A stretch of 7,331 nucleotides of DNA, taken from an uncultured Collinsella sp. GTDB lineage: Bacteria; Actinomycetota; Coriobacteriia; Coriobacteriales; Coriobacteriaceae. Shown in pieces: positions 5,742 to 7,331 of the stretch. Location: the NCBI GenBank assembly GCA_902494545.1, contig CABUTP010000071.1, forward strand, positions 1 through 7,331. The letters run 5' to 3'. Both the position numbers and the translations under genes were made by a program. The first letter of the stretch is position 1; each line of letters begins with the position of its first letter. The notes beneath the pieces are model-generated. The model was given only the letters and a program-made list of their open reading frames with translations. It had not been told where the DNA came from and ran no database searches.

Positions 5742-6932
5742 ATGATCAACGAAACTATGTATGCTCGCGGTGCGGAAAGCTCCATCATCCGCGAGATTTT
5801 TAGCTATGGCCTTGAGCGCAAGGCGCAAATCGGCGCGGAAAACGTGTTCGATTTCTCGCTGGGCAACCCGAGCGTTCCGGCGCCCGCTGCCGTGGCGGAG
5901 TCCATCAAAAAGGCGCTTGAGCTGCCGAGTGACCAGCTGCACGGCTATACGCCCGCTCCGGGCCTGCCGCAATGTCGAGCGGCCGTCGCCGAATCGCTCA
6001 ACCGCCGCTTTGGTACGAGTTATGAGGGTAAGGACGTCTTTATGACGGTGGGCGCTGCAGCTTCGCTCACCTGTACGCTCAATGCCGTTACGAACCCGGG
6101 TGACGAGGTCGTTGTTATCGCCCCGTACTTTCCGGAGTATCGTGTGTGGATTGAGAAGGCCGGCTGTACGTGTGTCGAGGCGCTCGCCGATGAAGATACG
6201 TTCCAGCTGAGCGTGGATAACGTGCTCAAGGCGATTACCGATAAGGCGGCTGCTGTCATCATCGACTCGCCGAATAACCCGACCGGTGCCGTGTATACGC
6301 GCGACACCCTGACGCGACTGGTTAATGTTTTGTGCGAGGTCAACGCCAAGCGCGATCCCGAGAATCCGATTATGCTTATCTCGGATGAGCCGTATCGTGA
6401 GATTGTCTATGGCGCCGAGGTGCCTTGGGTGCCTTCGATCTACGAGCACACCATCGTGTGCTACTCGTATTCCAAGTCGCTTTCGCTACCGGGCGAGCGC
6501 GTGGGGTGGATTTTGGTTCCCAACACCAATCCGCAGGCTGCGCGTCTGATGCCGGCTGTTGCGGGTGCCGCCCGTACGCTGGGCTTCGTGTGCGCGCCGG
6601 CGCTCTTCCAGCGCGTAATTATCGACTGCATCGATGAGCCGAGTGACGTTGAGGCCTATGCGCGCAACCGCACCGCGCTTACCGATGCACTAGCGGAGTA
6701 CGGCTACACGTATGTTGAGCCGGATGGTGCATTCTACCTGTGGGTGAAGGCGCTGGAGCCCGATGCGAACGCTTTCTGCGAGCGCGCGAAGAAGTATGAG
6801 CTGCTCGCGGTGCCCTCGGATAGTTTTGGCATGCCGGGCTGGTTCCGCTTGGGCTACTGTGTGAGCTACGAGACTATCGTTAACTCACTGCCCGCCTGGA
6901 AGCAGCTGGCCGACGAGTATCGTCAAAAGTAA
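5742..6932 (+). CDS. Pyridoxal-phosphate-dependent aminotransferase, class I/II
   Basis: A 396-residue fold-type I PLP enzyme of the aspartate aminotransferase superfamily, probably a cytoplasmic homodimer that moves an amino group between an amino acid and a 2-oxo acid. Visible motifs: SLGNPSVPAP (39-48, substrate loop), GYTPAPGLPQCR (68-79), SPNNPTG (176-182) with the PLP-ring Asn, SDEPYREIVY (214-223) with the Asp that bonds the pyridine nitrogen (D215) and Y218, SYSKSLSLPGERVGW (242-256) with Schiff-base lysine K245 and phosphate-binding R253, the GAFYLW segment, and R369 in WFRLGYCVS as the likely substrate-carboxylate arginine. The ATG at 5742 is chosen because AAGGGGAA (5731-5738) precedes it and family similarity begins here. 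An in-frame ATG at 5643 lies inside the palindrome and should not be used. Substrate (Asp, Ala, aromatic or other) cannot be fixed from sequence alone, so no symbol is given. It appears monocistronic. Confidence 0.93.
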   Translation: MINETMYARGAESSIIREIFSYGLERKAQIGAENVFDFSLGNPSVPAPAAVAESIKKALELPSDQLHGYTPAPGLPQCRAAVAESLNRRFGTSYEGKDVFMTVGAAASLTCTLNAVTNPGDEVVVIAPYFPEYRVWIEKAGCTCVEALADEDTFQLSVDNVLKAITDKAAAVIIDSPNNPTGAVYTRDTLTRLVNVLCEVNAKRDPENPIMLISDEPYREIVYGAEVPWVPSIYEHTIVCYSYSKSLSLPGERVGWILVPNTNPQAARLMPAVAGAARTLGFVCAPALFQRVIIDCIDEPSDVEAYARNRTALTDALAEYGYTYVEPDGAFYLWVKALEPDANAFCERAKKYELLAVPSDSFGMPGWFRLGYCVSYETIVNSLPAWKQLADEYRQK

Positions 6933-6960
6933 AGCGCTCTGCTTACAATGTTTTACGTGA

Positions 6961-6996
6961 AACGGGGTTTGGTTTTAAGCCAGACCCCGTTGTCTA
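6961..6996 (+). terminator. Probable terminator of the aminotransferase gene
   Basis: A 12-bp stem forms between AACGGGGTTTGG (6961-6972) and CCAGACCCCGTT (6980-6991), with one T-G wobble and a seven-base loop. It starts 28 bases after the stop codon. The downstream tract is only TTGTCT, so the U-run is poor. It looks like a terminator by position and stem strength, but termination may be partial. Confidence 0.65.
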
Positions 6997-7024
6997 TGCC
7001 GTTGTGTGATTGGGATGAAGCAGT

Positions 7025-7064
7025 TTTACGACTGCCGAAAGCTATGCGTACAATGATTATACGC
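7025..7064 (+). promoter_or_regulatory. Candidate promoter of the PHP gene with a dyad over the -10
   Basis: TTTACG (7025-7030) and TACAAT (7049-7054) stand 18 bases apart, a plausible sigma-70-type pair and the best-matched promoter in this window. The -10 lies inside a near-palindrome, GCGTACAAT (7046-7054) against ATTATACGC (7056-7064), matching at 8 of 9 positions around G7055. The dyad also places TATAAT on the opposite strand. The ATG follows 37 bases after the -10. Confidence 0.6.
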
Positions 7065-7091
7065 GACGGCCATACCGGATAAGGAGACCCG

Positions 7092-7331
7092 ATGCCCTAC
7101 CTTCTTTCTTGTGATATTCATACTCATACGCTGTTCTCCGCGCATGCGTACTCAACCATTGAGGAGAATGTGTACTGGGCGGCGGAACGTGGCCTGCAGG
7201 TGCTCGGATCTGCCGACCATCTGAGCTCTATGGTTACGGCTTGCCCCAACGACCTGCGCAGTTTCCAGTTCTTTATTAACCAGGATATCTGGCCGCGCAT
7301 TTGGAGCGGCGTGCTGGTGCTGCGTGGTGCC
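7092..7331 (+). CDS. PHP-domain metal-dependent phosphatase, YcdX-like (N-terminal part)
   Basis: Only the first 80 codons are in the window; the reading frame is open to the last base. PHP (polymerase and histidinol phosphatase) domain proteins hydrolyse phosphoesters with a multinuclear metal site in a cytoplasmic TIM-like barrel. Visible ligand motifs are DIHTHT (H10 and H12), SAHAYS (H18) and SADH (D42-H43). The later stretch FFINQDIWPRIWSGVLVLRGA (two pieces around residues 61-80) strongly resembles the corresponding region of E. coli YcdX (recalled, not aligned), which argues for this subgroup over histidinol phosphatase or DNA polymerase PHP domains. The start is set by AAGGAGA (7081-7087) five bases upstream of the ATG. 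A promoter-like pair lies upstream. The physiological substrate is unknown, and the remaining ligands and C-terminus are out of view. Confidence 0.9.
   Translation, partial: MPYLLSCDIHTHTLFSAHAYSTIEENVYWAAERGLQVLGSADHLSSMVTACPNDLRSFQFFINQDIWPRIWSGVLVLRGA

Noticed and set aside
5661..6449. 262-codon minus-strand open frame over the aminotransferase
   Set aside because: Shadow frame without family motifs or a ribosome site; the plus-strand aminotransferase is fully supported.
6944..6991. TACAAT at 6944-6949 just before the hairpin at 6961-6991, as a possible tiny RNA gene
   Set aside because: No -35 is visible, the product would be little more than the hairpin, and the hairpin is better explained as the aminotransferase terminator.

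Overview
The window reads as a stretch of ordinary chromosomal backbone from a moderately high-GC, gut-type actinobacterium of the class Coriobacteriia, most likely Collinsella or a close relative. That assignment is inference from three things: codon usage (many CGC/CGT, AAG, GAG and GGC codons), the tilS-hpt-ftsH gene order shared by Firmicutes and Actinobacteria, and the overall flavour of the proteins. No species-level marker such as rRNA is present.

Layout from left to right. Positions 1-246 hold the C-terminal part of a small heat-shock protein (Hsp20) on the plus strand. It converges on a WalJ/YycJ-type metallo-beta-lactamase-fold hydrolase on the minus strand (329-1138), and one hairpin between the two can terminate both. 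From a short divergent gap the plus-strand housekeeping block starts: tilS (1187-2728, tRNA-Ile lysidine synthetase), hpt (2876-3424, hypoxanthine phosphoribosyltransferase) and ftsH (3426-5552, membrane AAA+ zinc protease). hpt and ftsH are separated by one base and are surely co-transcribed. A strong intrinsic terminator ends ftsH. Next come a striking near-perfect long palindrome (5621-5682), a class I/II PLP-dependent aminotransferase (5742-6932) with its own promoter-like -10 and a terminator-like hairpin behind it, and finally the first 80 codons of a YcdX-like PHP-domain metal-dependent phosphatase (from 7092), cut by the window edge.

The central block combines tRNA decoding fidelity (TilS), purine salvage (Hpt) and membrane and cytosolic protein quality control (FtsH), a conserved neighbourhood whose members do not form one pathway. 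Hsp20 and FtsH are both proteostasis factors, but a convergent gene separates them.

I looked for an undescribed system and did not find one: every sizeable ORF has a clear known family. The most interesting non-coding signal is the 62-bp palindrome, which looks like a dispersed REP/RAYT-type or MITE-like repeat and which also creates spurious start codons on both strands. Minor signals are a recurrent TACAAT -10 hexamer and a dyad over the -10 of the last gene. There is no gene-free stretch longer than about 190 bp.
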